Source of the DNA: Glacieibacterium sp038210595
GTDB taxonomy: Bacteria > Pseudomonadota > Alphaproteobacteria > Sphingomonadales > Sphingomonadaceae
Length of the DNA stretch: 64,000 bases
Assembly (NCBI GenBank): GCA_038210595.1
Contig: JBBQWN010000001.1
Coordinates: 62,001-126,000 of the forward strand
Reading direction: 5' to 3'
Part shown: positions 1 to 9,249 of the stretch, one piece after another
Numbering within the stretch: the first letter of the stretch is position 1
How the letters are laid out: every line of letters starts with the position of its first letter
Made by a program: the position numbers and the translations under genes
The notes under the pieces: model-generated
Told to the model about the DNA's origin: nothing
Seen by the model: only the letters and a program-made list of their open reading frames with translations
The model's database searches: none

Positions 1-2
1 CG

Positions 3-1220
3 CCGCTGTTCCGAGTGCTCGGCCAGTTGAAGGTCCGCGAGGCGTTCGCCGCCGCCGCGCTGCTGACCGTGCTGGGCAGCGCGCTGTTGATGCAGAGCCT
101 CGGCCTGTCGATGGCGCTGGGTGCGTTCGTCGCCGGGGTTATGCTGGCCGAATCGCCCTATCGCCACGCGCTCGAGGCGGACATCGAACCGTTTCGCGGC
201 CTCCTGCTCGGGCTGTTCTTCGTGTCGGTCGGCATGATCCTCAACCTGGGCGTGATCCGCGATCAGCTCGGCATGGTGCTGCTGCTCGTCGTGCTGGTGA
301 TGGCGACCAAGACGCTGATCATCGGGCTGCTGGCGCGGGCCTTCGGCACCGGCTGGGTGCGCGCCTTCCAGATGGGCCTGCTGCTGGCGCAGGGCGGCGA
401 GTTCGGCTTCGTGCTGTTCGCCACCGCGCAGCGCGGCCTGTTGATCGACGCGGCAGCGGCGCAGCTGTTCGGCGCGGTGGTCACCGTATCGATGCTGGTG
501 ACGCCGTTCGCGATCCGCTTCGCCAGCCGGTTCAACCCGAAGGAAGCGCCGCGCACCGATCTCGACGGGCCGGAGGCGGCCGTCCGGCGCGATGCCGCGG
601 CACGTGTCGTGCTGGTCGGCTGCGGCCGCGTCGGCCAGGGCGTGGCGCAGATGCTGCTGGCGCGGGGCGTCGAGGTGATCGGCATCGACAACGATCCCGA
701 ACTGATCGACGTCAGCCGCCTGTTCGGCAACCGCGTCTATTTCGGCGACGGCCGCCGCATCGACATCCTGCGCGCGGCCGGGGCCGAAACCGCCGATGCC
801 GTGGTTCTGGCGATCGACGGCAAGTGGAGCCCGGCCGATGTCATCGAGCCGATCCGCGCCGCTTTCCCCGACCTCAAGATCGTCGCCCGCGCCTATGACC
901 GCACGCACCTGATCGAACTGCGCAAGGCCGACGTCGACGTGGCGCTGCGTGAGATGTTCGACGGTTCGGTCGCGCTGGGGCGCGCCGCCCTGGCGGAATT
1001 GGGCACCGACCCACAGACCATCGCTGCGATCGAGGAGGAGTTCCGCCGACGCGATGCCGAGCGGCTGGAACTGCAACTGGCCAGCGGCGATCAGCTGTCC
1101 GGTTCGGAGCGGCTGTTCCGCCCCGGTGTCGCCTTCGTGCCCGACGCCATCGGCGAAATCCCGTTCGCCGGCGGCAGAGCGGACGATGAGCGCAGGGAAG
1201 CGAGCCTCGCCGGGGCGTAG
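3..1220 (+). CDS. Kef-type K+/H+ antiporter (CPA2), C-terminal part
   Basis: The reading frame is open from the first bases, so the start lies before the window. The visible part holds the last membrane helices of a CPA2 monovalent cation:proton antiporter, including the motif FFVSVGM, followed by a soluble TrkA-N/RCK Rossmann domain that starts at LVGCGRVGQG, a nucleotide-binding GxGxxG-type loop. KefB, KefC and YbaL proteins have this order and act as gated potassium efflux systems in the inner membrane. The last 130 bases overlap, tail to tail, the end of the cytochrome c gene on the other strand. Family is secure; the KefB versus KefC subtype cannot be decided from this part. Confidence 0.9.
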   Translation, partial: PLFRVLGQLKVREAFAAAALLTVLGSALLMQSLGLSMALGAFVAGVMLAESPYRHALEADIEPFRGLLLGLFFVSVGMILNLGVIRDQLGMVLLLVVLVMATKTLIIGLLARAFGTGWVRAFQMGLLLAQGGEFGFVLFATAQRGLLIDAAAAQLFGAVVTVSMLVTPFAIRFASRFNPKEAPRTDLDGPEAAVRRDAAARVVLVGCGRVGQGVAQMLLARGVEVIGIDNDPELIDVSRLFGNRVYFGDGRRIDILRAAGAETADAVVLAIDGKWSPADVIEPIRAAFPDLKIVARAYDRTHLIELRKADVDVALREMFDGSVALGRAALAELGTDPQTIAAIEEEFRRRDAERLELQLASGDQLSGSERLFRPGVAFVPDAIGEIPFAGGRADDERREASLAGA

Positions 1221-2068
1221 AGCGACGCCGGTGCATCGCGCGTGAGCCGCGCCGCGCGCGCCGGCCATGCCGCCCGCCACGCCGCGAGGTCGCGCGGGTC
1301 GAGGCTGTTACGGATCGCGGTAAGATCGGCGGCGGCGCGGGCCAGCTCGCGCTGGCGGGCGGCGTTGCCGGCGAAACGCTCGTCGATGCGGCCGAGCTCG
1401 CTGCGCGTGGCGGCAATCAGGAACGCGGCGCTGGCCGGGTCGCGGCGGTCGAATGCCCCGGCGGCGGCGGCAGCGGCGCGCGCGGCGGCATCGAGGTCGT
1501 CGGCGATCGTGACCGCGACATCGCCCGCCGGGCAGGCGGCGGCGTCAAGGGCCCGGACATAGGCGACGAGGCCGGTCAGGACGGCTGGCGGCGGCGGCGG
1601 CCCGTCGAACTCCTGCGTGATCAGCCCCGCGATGAAACGTTCGAGCGCGGGACCATCGCGCGCGACGCGGCGCGGGCCAGTGGCGAGATCGGGAATCGGT
1701 TTCGGGTTGGCGATGCCGTCGCCGCGATGTGTGCTGAACAGCGACGCGGTGACGTCGGCGGTGCCCGGCGCGCCCGAAATGCCGGCGAAGTGGAAATCGG
1801 GGTTGCCGCGGCCGCTGCGGTGGCAGGCGCTGCAGCTGAGGCCCGCCCGTGCCGCCTGGCCGCCGAGCAGCAGCGGCGCGCGGAACGCCGCCCGGCCCGC
1901 TTCGACCGGCCAGCTGCGGGCCGCTGGCGGCAAGCATTCGGCGGGCCGCCGCCCCAGCGCCGCGGCCGGATCACGCCCGGACGCGAGCCAGCGCAGCGGC
2001 GTCAGCGGTGCCGCGGCGAGCAGCGCCGCCGCCAGGATCAGGACGGCGAATGCCCGAGCACGACCCAC
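1091..2068 (-). CDS. Secreted or membrane-anchored monoheme c-type cytochrome
   Basis: A 325-residue protein with an N-terminal hydrophobic helix (signal or anchor) and one heme c attachment site, CSACH, at residues 79-83. No methionine lies in the central domain, so the usual Met axial ligand is not evident; a histidine such as that in STHRGDG could substitute (inference). A GTG at 2068 is preferred because GGAGGA lies about 8 bases upstream; an in-frame ATG at 2107 is an alternative. It overlaps the end of the upstream TPR gene by 31 bases, so the two are probably translated together. The last 43 codons are antisense to the antiporter gene. The electron-transfer partner is unknown. Confidence 0.75.
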   Translation of the reverse strand: MGRARAFAVLILAAALLAAAPLTPLRWLASGRDPAAALGRRPAECLPPAARSWPVEAGRAAFRAPLLLGGQAARAGLSCSACHRSGRGNPDFHFAGISGAPGTADVTASLFSTHRGDGIANPKPIPDLATGPRRVARDGPALERFIAGLITQEFDGPPPPPAVLTGLVAYVRALDAAACPAGDVAVTIADDLDAAARAAAAAAGAFDRRDPASAAFLIAATRSELGRIDERFAGNAARQRELARAAADLTAIRNSLDPRDLAAWRAAWPARAARLTRDAPASLYAPARLASLRSSSALPPANGISPMASGTKATPGRNSRSEPDS

Positions 2069-2949
2069 CGCCGCAGCTCCTCCGCCTCGGCGCAGCCATA
2101 GGTACACTGCGCGTCGAGGCTGGCCAGCATCGCCTTGGCTCCGCGCAGGTCACCGCGCTCGACCTTGAGCTCGCCGTAATATTCGGTGGCGCCGCGGTGG
2201 CCGGGCGCGGCGCGCAGCGCGGCCCGGTAATAGGCTTCGGCGGCGGCATAGTCGCCGCGCTTGCGGTTGGCATAGCCGAGATAGGTCAGCACGTCGGGGT
2301 GCGGCCCGAACGCGGCGCGCGCCACCTGCAGCGTCGCGATCGCCTCGTCATAGCGATGCTCGTTGATCAGCGCGACCGCGGCCAGATAGGCCCGGTCGCC
2401 GGCGGCGGCATCGGCGAGCGCCGGAGCCGGCAGGTCGAGCGCCGCCGCCGGGGTGCCGAGCGCGGCCTGGACGGCCGCGACCGCCTCGGTCAGCGCCGAT
2501 GCCTCGGGGCAGGTCGTGCCGCACGCCGCGGCGCGGGCGGACAGTTCGGCCAGCCGCGCCTTCGCCGCCTCGGTCTCGCCCAGCCTGGCCAGCGTAACCG
2601 CGAGATCGCGCTGCGCCGACAGGTTGGCGGGCGCGGCCTTGACGACGCGTTCGAACGCCTTGCGCGCGCCCTTCAGGTCGCCTTTGCCCAGCTTCGCGGT
2701 ACCCGACAGGTAGCGGATATTCGGGTCGGTCGGCGCGGCCTCGGCCACCCGGCCGAGGTAACGGTCGGCCGTCGCATAATCCTTGGCGCCCAGCGCGGCG
2801 ACGCCCTTGCGGTAATCCTCGGCCGGATCATAGGCCGGGCCGGTGGAGCTGGGCACGCCGCCGCCGCCGCTGCCGCCGCCGCCGGACGCGCCCGCCGCGA
2901 CCGGCGCGGCGATCAGGATAGCAGCGGCGAGCAGGCGGTACGAACGCAT
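2038..2949 (-). CDS. Exported tetratricopeptide repeat protein
   Basis: 303 residues with a signal peptide, a short glycine/serine linker (residues 20-32) and several TPR helical pairs over residues 40-130 and 185-285. Two cysteine pairs (CGTTC and CTYGC) are spaced like disulfides, which suits a periplasmic protein. The start has a good ribosome site, AAGGGA, 8 bases upstream. TPRs mediate protein contacts, and the gene overlaps the cytochrome c gene downstream, so a role as its scaffold or maturation partner is a reasonable guess, not shown. No named family is recognised. Confidence 0.75.
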   Translation of the reverse strand: MRSYRLLAAAILIAAPVAAGASGGGGSGGGGVPSSTGPAYDPAEDYRKGVAALGAKDYATADRYLGRVAEAAPTDPNIRYLSGTAKLGKGDLKGARKAFERVVKAAPANLSAQRDLAVTLARLGETEAAKARLAELSARAAACGTTCPEASALTEAVAAVQAALGTPAAALDLPAPALADAAAGDRAYLAAVALINEHRYDEAIATLQVARAAFGPHPDVLTYLGYANRKRGDYAAAEAYYRAALRAAPGHRGATEYYGELKVERGDLRGAKAMLASLDAQCTYGCAEAEELRRWVVLGHSPS

Positions 2950-3032
2950 GGGCTTGTCCCTTCGAGGCCGGGCGGCGAGTATGCCAGAACGTTACGCGAC
3001 CGGCGAGTCGCCACAAACCTTGGGAGACGGAC

Positions 3033-4031
3033 ATGGAGTCGCGGGAAATCCGGTTGAAGAGCGGGGCCACCGGCCTGCCGACGGCCGCCAATTTCGAGGC
3101 CGGGACGGCGACGGTCGCAGCGCCGGGCGCCGGCGAGGTTCAGGTCCGCAACCGCTGGATGTCGGTCGACCCCTATATGCGCGGCCGGATGTACACCGAG
3201 CGCGCCAGCTATATCCCGCCGTTCCAGGTCGGTGAGCCGCTGCAGGGCCATGCCGTCGGCGAAGTCGTCGCGTCGAACGATCCGGACTTCGCGCCCGGCG
3301 ACCTGGTCAGCTCGATGTTCGGCTGGCGCGAGGCGTTCACCATGTCGGGCAAGGCGCTGCAGAAGCTGCCGCGGATCCCCGGCGTGCCCGACCAGGCCTA
3401 TCTCGGCGTGCTCGGCATGCCCGGCCTGACCGCCTACGCGGGCCTGCTCGAGATCGGCCAGCCCAAGCCCGGCGACACGGTGTTCGTCAGCGGCGGCGCG
3501 GGCGCGGTCGGCTCGGTGGTGGCGCAGATCGCCAAGGTCAAGGGCTGCACCGTCGTCGCCACCGCCGGCAGTGATGCGAAATGCGACTGGCTGCGCTCGG
3601 TCGGCGTCGACCATGCGATCAACTACAAGTCGGGCAACCTGCTGGCGGCGGTGCAGGCGGCGGTGCCGGGCGGGATCGACATCTATTTCGACAATGTCGG
3701 TGGCGAGCATCTGGAGGTCGCGATCGAGGTGGCACGGCAGGGCGCACGCTTTGCGGAGTGCGGCATGATCTCGGGCTACAACGCCACCGAGCCCGTGCCG
3801 GGACCGCGCAACATCATAATGGTGGTCGGCAAGAGCCTGAAGATCCAGGGGTTCATCGTCAGCAACTATGCCCACCTGCAGCCGCAGTTCGTCGCCGACA
3901 TGGGCGGCTGGATCGCCGCCGGCCAGATCAAGTGGGAGGAGACGGTCGAGGACGGCATCGACCGCGCTCCGCACGCCTTCCTCGGCCTGTTCTCGGGCGC
4001 CAACACCGGCAAGATGCTGGTCCGCCTCTGA
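3033..4031 (+). CDS. NADP-dependent oxidoreductase, zinc-free MDR family (CurA-like)
   Basis: 332 residues, the usual length for the zinc-independent medium-chain dehydrogenase/reductases such as E. coli CurA and leukotriene B4 12-hydroxydehydrogenase. These enzymes reduce the activated double bond of enones with NADPH. An N-terminal GroES-like fold (about 1-130) is followed by a Rossmann domain with the loop GGAGAVG at residues 154-160; the VDPYMRGRM segment typical of this subfamily is at 45-53. No zinc-binding cysteines are present. GGGAG lies just before the ATG. The physiological substrate cannot be told; a hairpin follows the stop codon. Confidence 0.88.
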   Translation: MESREIRLKSGATGLPTAANFEAGTATVAAPGAGEVQVRNRWMSVDPYMRGRMYTERASYIPPFQVGEPLQGHAVGEVVASNDPDFAPGDLVSSMFGWREAFTMSGKALQKLPRIPGVPDQAYLGVLGMPGLTAYAGLLEIGQPKPGDTVFVSGGAGAVGSVVAQIAKVKGCTVVATAGSDAKCDWLRSVGVDHAINYKSGNLLAAVQAAVPGGIDIYFDNVGGEHLEVAIEVARQGARFAECGMISGYNATEPVPGPRNIIMVVGKSLKIQGFIVSNYAHLQPQFVADMGGWIAAGQIKWEETVEDGIDRAPHAFLGLFSGANTGKMLVRL

Positions 4032-4045
4032 CCGCCCAGGAAAAG

Positions 4046-4073
4046 CGGCCCGGGCGGTTTCCCGCCCGGGCCG
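4046..4073. terminator. Strong GC hairpin after the oxidoreductase gene
   Basis: A perfect 12-bp stem (4046-4057 with 4062-4073) and a 4-base loop, 15 bases after the stop codon at 4031. There is no T run on the plus strand; the minus strand has CTTTT after the hairpin. It probably works as a terminator or an RNA 3'-end protector. Confidence 0.55.
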
Positions 4074-4211
4074 TATGAGTGGGGATGCGCTGTCGCCGGC
4101 CATTGCCGTCGTGGCGCTCCCTTCGGGTCGCAGGCGGTGGATAGTCGCGGACCGTTGGATAACATTGGACGGAATCGACAAATCGCCGCAGGCCAACCAC
4201 AAGCGCCAGCA

Positions 4212-5234
4212 ATGTTCGCCGCCCTCCGCCCGCTGCTGTTCGCGCTCGATCCAGAGGCTGCGCACGCGCTGACACTGGCGGGCCTGCGCGCCGGGCTGGG
4301 GCCGCGCGGCGAGGCTGACGACCCCGTCCTGCGCACGACGCTGGCCGGTCTCGACCTGCCCAATCCGCTCGGCCTGGCGGCGGGCTTCGACAAGAATGCG
4401 CAGGTGCCGGACGCGATGCTGCGGCTCGGCTTCGGCTTTACCGAGGTCGGCACGGTGACGCCGCGCGCCCAGGCCGGCAACCCGAAACCGCGGGTGTTCC
4501 GCTACCCTGAGGCGAGCGCCGTCATCAACCGGCTCGGCTTCAACAACGACGGGCTGGAGGCGGCGCTGGTGCGGCTGCGCGCCCGCGCCGCGCGGCCCGG
4601 CGTCGTCGGGGTCAATGTCGGGGCCAACAAGGACACCGACGACCGGATCGCAGACTATGTCGCTGGCGTGCGCGCCGCCGCCCCGCTGGCGAGCTACCTG
4701 ACCGTCAACATCTCGTCGCCGAACACGCCGGGCCTGCGCAACCTGCAGGACCGCGCCGCGCTCGCCGAGCTGGTCGCCGCGGTGATCGAGGCGCGGGGCC
4801 TCATCGCGACGCCGCTGTTCGTCAAGGTCGCGCCCGACCTCGGCGCCGCCGAAATCGACGACATCGCGCGGGTCGCCATCGACGGCCGCGTCGACGGGCT
4901 GATCGTCTCGAACACCACGCTTGCGCGCGACGGCGTCGACAGCGCGGAGGCGGGCGGCCTGTCGGGGCAGCCGCTGTTCGACCGTTCGACCACGGTGTTG
5001 CGAACGATGCGCGCCGCGACCGGCGGCGCGCTGCCGCTGATCGGCGTCGGCGGCGTGGCCAGCGGCGCGCAGGCCTATGCCAAGCTGGCGGCGGGCGCGA
5101 GCGCGGTGCAGCTGTACACCGGGCTGGTGTTCGAAGGGCCGCAGCTCGTGACGCGGATCAAGGCCGAGCTTGCCACCCTGCTGCGCCGCGATGGCTTCGC
5201 CAGTGTCGCCGCCGCGGTCGGGCATGCGCCGTGA
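4212..5234 (+). CDS. pyrD: Dihydroorotate dehydrogenase (quinone), class 2
   Basis: Oxidises dihydroorotate to orotate in pyrimidine synthesis and passes electrons to membrane quinone. The protein (340 residues from the ATG at 4212) opens with the short amphipathic region that class 2 enzymes use to sit on the membrane, then a TIM barrel with GLAAGFDKNAQ near residue 58, and NISSPNTPGLR, whose Asn166 and Ser169 match the class 2 catalytic pair; class 1 enzymes have Cys at that place. An upstream in-frame start at 4137 would add 25 residues with no family support. Its stop overlaps the next start as GTGA, so translation of the following gene is coupled. Confidence 0.95.
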   Translation: MFAALRPLLFALDPEAAHALTLAGLRAGLGPRGEADDPVLRTTLAGLDLPNPLGLAAGFDKNAQVPDAMLRLGFGFTEVGTVTPRAQAGNPKPRVFRYPEASAVINRLGFNNDGLEAALVRLRARAARPGVVGVNVGANKDTDDRIADYVAGVRAAAPLASYLTVNISSPNTPGLRNLQDRAALAELVAAVIEARGLIATPLFVKVAPDLGAAEIDDIARVAIDGRVDGLIVSNTTLARDGVDSAEAGGLSGQPLFDRSTTVLRTMRAATGGALPLIGVGGVASGAQAYAKLAAGASAVQLYTGLVFEGPQLVTRIKAELATLLRRDGFASVAAAVGHAP

Positions 5235-5638
5235 TCGCGCCGCTTGATGCCTCGGACATTCCGGCAGCGGTGGCGCTGTGGACCGCGGCTGGCCTGACGC
5301 GACCGTGGAACGATCCGGCCGCCGATCTCCGTCGCGCCCTGGCCGCGCCCGGCGCGACCGTGCTTGCCGCGCGCCGTGACGGCGTCGTCGTCGGCACCGT
5401 GATGGCGGGCGTCGATGGCCACCGGGCGTGGGTCTATTATCTGGCGGTGGCCGACAGCGACCGCGGCACCGGGCTCGGCCGCCGGCTGATGGCGGCGGCC
5501 GAGGACTGGTGCCGGATGGAGGGGGCGCCGCGGCTGAACCTGATGGTTCGGGCCGACAATGTGGCCGTGCTCGGCTTCTACGCCCGGTTGGGTTATCGCC
5601 GCTCCGACGTTGTCGTGCTGCAGCGCGACCTGGGGTGA
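5231..5638 (+). CDS. GNAT family acetyltransferase (YpeA-like)
   Basis: 135 residues forming a single Gcn5-related N-acetyltransferase domain. The acetyl-CoA pyrophosphate loop is RGTGLG at residues 78-83, preceded by the beta-4 strand YYLAVAD. The C-terminal MVRADNVAVLGFYARLGY stretch is typical of the YpeA subgroup. Starts with GTG inside the end of pyrD (4-bp overlap). Acceptor substrate unknown; the link with pyrD is positional only. Confidence 0.88.
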   Translation: MIAPLDASDIPAAVALWTAAGLTRPWNDPAADLRRALAAPGATVLAARRDGVVVGTVMAGVDGHRAWVYYLAVADSDRGTGLGRRLMAAAEDWCRMEGAPRLNLMVRADNVAVLGFYARLGYRRSDVVVLQRDLG

Positions 5639-5670
5639 CGGGCGCCAGGTGCGCCGCTAGGGTCGATGAG

Positions 5671-7395
5671 ATGATCCGTGCCCTGTCGTTCGCCGCCGCG
5701 CTGCTCGCCCTGGCCGGTTGCGCCACCCCCGCCGTGGCGCCCGCCCCGCCCGCTGCCGCCGCGCGCGCGCCGGGCGTCTATTCCGCGCTCGTCTCGGCCG
5801 CCGAGGGCCGCGCCGCCGACGCCGGCACGGCGATGCTGGAGCAGGGCGGCAGCGCCGCCGACGCAGCGATCGCGACGATGCTGGCGCTGACCGTGATCGA
5901 GCCGCAGTCGTCCGGCATCGGCGGCGGCGGCTTCCTGATCTATCACGAGCCAGGGGGGCGCATCGTCACGCTGGACGGGCGCGAGACGGCACCCGCGGTG
6001 GCCAGCGCCCGGCAGTTCCTGGGCCCGGACGGCAAGCCACTGCCCCAGGACGTTGCCGCCACCGGCGGACGCAGCGTCGGCGTGCCCGGCAATGTCGCGC
6101 TCGCTGCCGCCGCGCACCGGCGCTGGGGCCGCCTGCCGTGGGCGGCGCTGTTCGCGCCGGCGATCGCGCTGGCGGACGGCTATGAGGTGACGCCGCGGAT
6201 GAACCGCTTCATCGGCTATGGCGCGTCGGGCCTGAGCCGCCAGCCCGCCGCCGCGGCGCTCTACCTGTCGCCCGATGGCACCCCGAAACCGGCCGGAGCA
6301 CGTATCGCCAACCCGGCACTGGCGGCGACGCTGCGCCAGATCGCGGCGGGCGGGGAGGCGGCGTTCTACACCGGGCCGGTCGCGGCCGAAATCGTCGATG
6401 CCGTGAGCCATGCGCCTGCCAACCCGACCGCGCTGACCGCCGCCGACCTCGCCGCCTACCGCGCCCGCGAGCGGCCTGCCGTTTGCGGCAGCTATCGCAC
6501 CTACCGGATTTGCGGCATGGGTCCGCCCTCGTCGGGGGGCGTCGCGGTGCTGCAGATTTTGAAACAGCTGGAGCGGTTCGACATCGGCGGCCTCGGCCAA
6601 GACAACCCGGTCGCCTGGCACCTGTTCGCCGAAAGCCAGCGGCTCGCCTATGCCGACGTCTACAAGTGGCAGGGCGACGCCGATTTCGTGAAGGTGCCGG
6701 TCGCCGGCCTGACCGAACCTAAATACACCGCCGCACGCTCGGCGCTGATCAGCCCGACGGCGCGCATCGCCAACGTCCAGGCCGGGCAGCCGGCCGGCGC
6801 GCCGCCGCGCCTTCCCGCCAACGACAACGACGTGCCCGGCACCACCAACTTCGTCGCCGCCGACGCGCGCGGCGGGGTCGCGGCCTGGACCTCGACCGTG
6901 GAGCGGCCGTTCGGCTCCGGGCTGGTGGCGGGCGGCTTCGTGCTCAACAACGAACTGACCGATTTCAATTTCGCGCCCGGCGACAAGGACGGGCTGACCG
7001 CCAACCGCGTGCAGCCCGGCAAGCGGCCGCGCTCGGCGATGGCGCCGACTCTGGTTATGGACAGCCGCGGCCGGGTCGTGCTGGCCATCGGGGGGGCGGG
7101 CGGCATCACCATCATCGCCCAGGTCGCCAAGACGATCATCGCCGTCGTCGACTGGAAGCTCAGCGTCCAGGACGCGATCGCCGCGCCGCAGCTGATCGCC
7201 ATCGGCGACCGCTTCCGGATCGAGAAGGGTACCAGGCTGGAAGCGATGCGCAGCGCGTTCGAGGCGCTGGGCCACGCCGTCGTCGTGCCCGACAACCCGT
7301 TCCTTAAGCTGAACGGAGCGGAACAGCTGCCGCGCGGCGGCTGGCGCGGCGGCGCGGACCCGCGCACCGACGGCCGCGTCGCCGGCATCCGATGA
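5671..7395 (+). CDS. ggt: Gamma-glutamyltransferase, lipoprotein form
   Basis: 574 residues of the gamma-glutamyl transpeptidase family, which cleaves glutathione and other gamma-glutamyl compounds in the periplasm. The proenzyme cuts itself before a catalytic threonine; here the GTTNF motif puts that residue at Thr391. The substrate-loop signature SSGIGGGGFLIYHE (near residue 85) and the C-terminal GGAGGITI are present. The start at 5671 gives a lipobox LALAGC with Cys17, so the protein is likely anchored in a membrane as a lipoprotein. The next gene overlaps by 4 bp (ATGA). Role probably glutathione turnover or amino acid salvage. Confidence 0.93.
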   Translation: MIRALSFAAALLALAGCATPAVAPAPPAAAARAPGVYSALVSAAEGRAADAGTAMLEQGGSAADAAIATMLALTVIEPQSSGIGGGGFLIYHEPGGRIVTLDGRETAPAVASARQFLGPDGKPLPQDVAATGGRSVGVPGNVALAAAAHRRWGRLPWAALFAPAIALADGYEVTPRMNRFIGYGASGLSRQPAAAALYLSPDGTPKPAGARIANPALAATLRQIAAGGEAAFYTGPVAAEIVDAVSHAPANPTALTAADLAAYRARERPAVCGSYRTYRICGMGPPSSGGVAVLQILKQLERFDIGGLGQDNPVAWHLFAESQRLAYADVYKWQGDADFVKVPVAGLTEPKYTAARSALISPTARIANVQAGQPAGAPPRLPANDNDVPGTTNFVAADARGGVAAWTSTVERPFGSGLVAGGFVLNNELTDFNFAPGDKDGLTANRVQPGKRPRSAMAPTLVMDSRGRVVLAIGGAGGITIIAQVAKTIIAVVDWKLSVQDAIAAPQLIAIGDRFRIEKGTRLEAMRSAFEALGHAVVVPDNPFLKLNGAEQLPRGGWRGGADPRTDGRVAGIR

Positions 7396-9212
7396 CGCGC
7401 CCCGCCCCCATCGTCGCGCGGATCGACCGCTGGCCGAACCTGACGCGGATGTTCTTCGACCGCGCCGCCGAACTGGGCGACAAGCCTTTCCTGTGGCGCA
7501 AGACGGCCGGCGGCTGGCAGGCGACCAGCTGGCGCGAGGCGGCCGATATCGTCGCCAGCCTGGCGGATGCGCTGGCGGGGCTGGGCGTCGCGCCCGGCGA
7601 CCGGGTCATGCTGGTCAGCGAGAACCGGCCCGAATTCTGCCTCGCCGACCTGGCGGTGATGGCGGCGGGCGGCGTCACCGTGCCGACCTACGTGACCAAT
7701 ACCGAGGCCGACCACCTTCATATCCTCGAGAATTCAGGCGCACGGCTGGCCATCGTCTCGACGCCCAAGCTGGCGGCGACGCTGCTGCCCGCGGTTTATT
7801 CGGCGCACGCCTGCACGACAGTGATCGGCATGGAACCGCTGCGCATGGCGCAGGAATCCGATGTCGCGATCCACAATTGGGCGGCGCTGCTGTCGGCCTA
7901 TCCGCCCAACCTGGAGCGGGTCGTCCGCCGCCAGACCGCGACGCGCGACGACCTGGCCTGCCTGATCTACACCAGCGGCACCGGCGGCGCCCCGCGCGGC
8001 GTCCGCCAGCACCACGGCGCCATCCTCAGGAACATCGCCGGCTCGACCGCGATCGTCGAGGAGGATTTCCCCCCCACCCCGGGCGGCGAGGTGTTCCTCA
8101 GCTTCCTGCCGCTCTCCCACGCCTACGAGCACACGGTCGGTCAGCACATGCCGATCGGCATGGGCGGCCAGATCTATTTCTCCGAAGGCCTGGAGAAGCT
8201 CGCCGCCAATATCGAGGAGGTGCGGCCGACGATCATGGTCGTCGTCCCCCGCCTGTTCGAAGTGCTGCGCGGCCGCATCGCCAAGCAGATCGACAAGCAG
8301 GGCGGCATGGCGGTGGTGCTGTTCAACCGCGCGCTGCGGCTGGGGCGCAAGCGCTATGAACAGGGCGGCCTGCCGGTGTGGGAGCGGCCCATCGACGCCG
8401 CGCTCTACGCCACAGTCCGCAAGAAGGTGCAGGCAAAGTTCGGCGGGCGGCTGAAGGCGCTGGTGTCGGGCGGCGCGCCGCTCAACCCCGAAGTCGGCAT
8501 CTTCTTCGAGGCGCTCGGCCTGACGCTGCTGCAGGGCTATGGGCAGACCGAGGCGGGCCCGCTGATCAGCTGCAACCGCCCGTCGCGGCGGATCAAGATG
8601 CACACCGTCGGCCCGCCGCTGACCGGCGTCGAGGTGCGGATCGCCGCCGACGGCGAGATCCTGGTGCGCGGCGAGTTCGTCATGCACGGCTATTGGCAGA
8701 ACCCGGCCGAGACCGCGCGCGCGGTGCAGGACGGCTGGCTGTACACCGGCGACGTCGGGCACATCGACCCCGACGGCCATATCGTCATCACCGACCGCAA
8801 GAAGGACATCATCGTCCTCGACAAGGGCGACAACGTCGCGCCGCAGCGGGTCGAGGGCATGCTGACCCTGCAGCCCGAGATCGTCCAGGCGATGGTCCAC
8901 GGCGACCGCCGGCCCTATCTGGTCGGCCTCATCGTGCCCGACCCCGAATGGGCGATGAGCTGGGCCCGCGACAACGGCATGACCACCGACGCGGTCAAGC
9001 TTCGCCACGAGCCCGATTTCGTCAAGGCGGTGCAGACCGCCGTCGACCGCGTCAACGCGCGCGTGTCGGTCACCGAGAAGGTCCGCCGCATCGTCGTCGC
9101 CGACGGCCCCTTCACCGTCGAGAACGAGCAGATGACCCCCAGCCTCAAGATCCGGCGGCACGTGCTGAAGGGGGTGTACGGGGAGCGGCTGGACCGGTTG
9201 TATGGGGGGTGA
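7392..9212 (+). CDS. Acyl-CoA synthetase, long-chain (AMP-dependent)
   Basis: 606 residues of the ANL superfamily, most like long-chain fatty acid-CoA ligases, which activate fatty acids with ATP via an acyl-adenylate. The ATP loop at residues 193-203 reads YTSGTGGAPRG; the family consensus is YTSGTTGxPKG, so a Thr and the Lys are changed to Gly and Arg. Other core motifs are intact: GYGQTEAGP, the YTGDVGHID segment and DRKKDIIV. The start overlaps ggt by 4 bp. This is the last gene of the coupled pyrD run; base composition changes sharply just after it. Confidence 0.9.
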   Translation: MTRPAPIVARIDRWPNLTRMFFDRAAELGDKPFLWRKTAGGWQATSWREAADIVASLADALAGLGVAPGDRVMLVSENRPEFCLADLAVMAAGGVTVPTYVTNTEADHLHILENSGARLAIVSTPKLAATLLPAVYSAHACTTVIGMEPLRMAQESDVAIHNWAALLSAYPPNLERVVRRQTATRDDLACLIYTSGTGGAPRGVRQHHGAILRNIAGSTAIVEEDFPPTPGGEVFLSFLPLSHAYEHTVGQHMPIGMGGQIYFSEGLEKLAANIEEVRPTIMVVVPRLFEVLRGRIAKQIDKQGGMAVVLFNRALRLGRKRYEQGGLPVWERPIDAALYATVRKKVQAKFGGRLKALVSGGAPLNPEVGIFFEALGLTLLQGYGQTEAGPLISCNRPSRRIKMHTVGPPLTGVEVRIAADGEILVRGEFVMHGYWQNPAETARAVQDGWLYTGDVGHIDPDGHIVITDRKKDIIVLDKGDNVAPQRVEGMLTLQPEIVQAMVHGDRRPYLVGLIVPDPEWAMSWARDNGMTTDAVKLRHEPDFVKAVQTAVDRVNARVSVTEKVRRIVVADGPFTVENEQMTPSLKIRRHVLKGVYGERLDRLYGG

Positions 9213-9249
9213 GGGGCCTGCCATCCACACGCCCGTGGACCGAGAAGTT

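Noticed and set aside
2913..5726. 937-codon open frame on the minus strand
   Set aside because: It runs antisense to curA, pyrD and the acetyltransferase, has Arg/Ala/His-rich composition typical of reverse frames in GC-rich DNA, and no domain.
5593..7275. 560-codon open frame opposite ggt
   Set aside because: Antisense shadow; the ggt frame carries the complete family signature.
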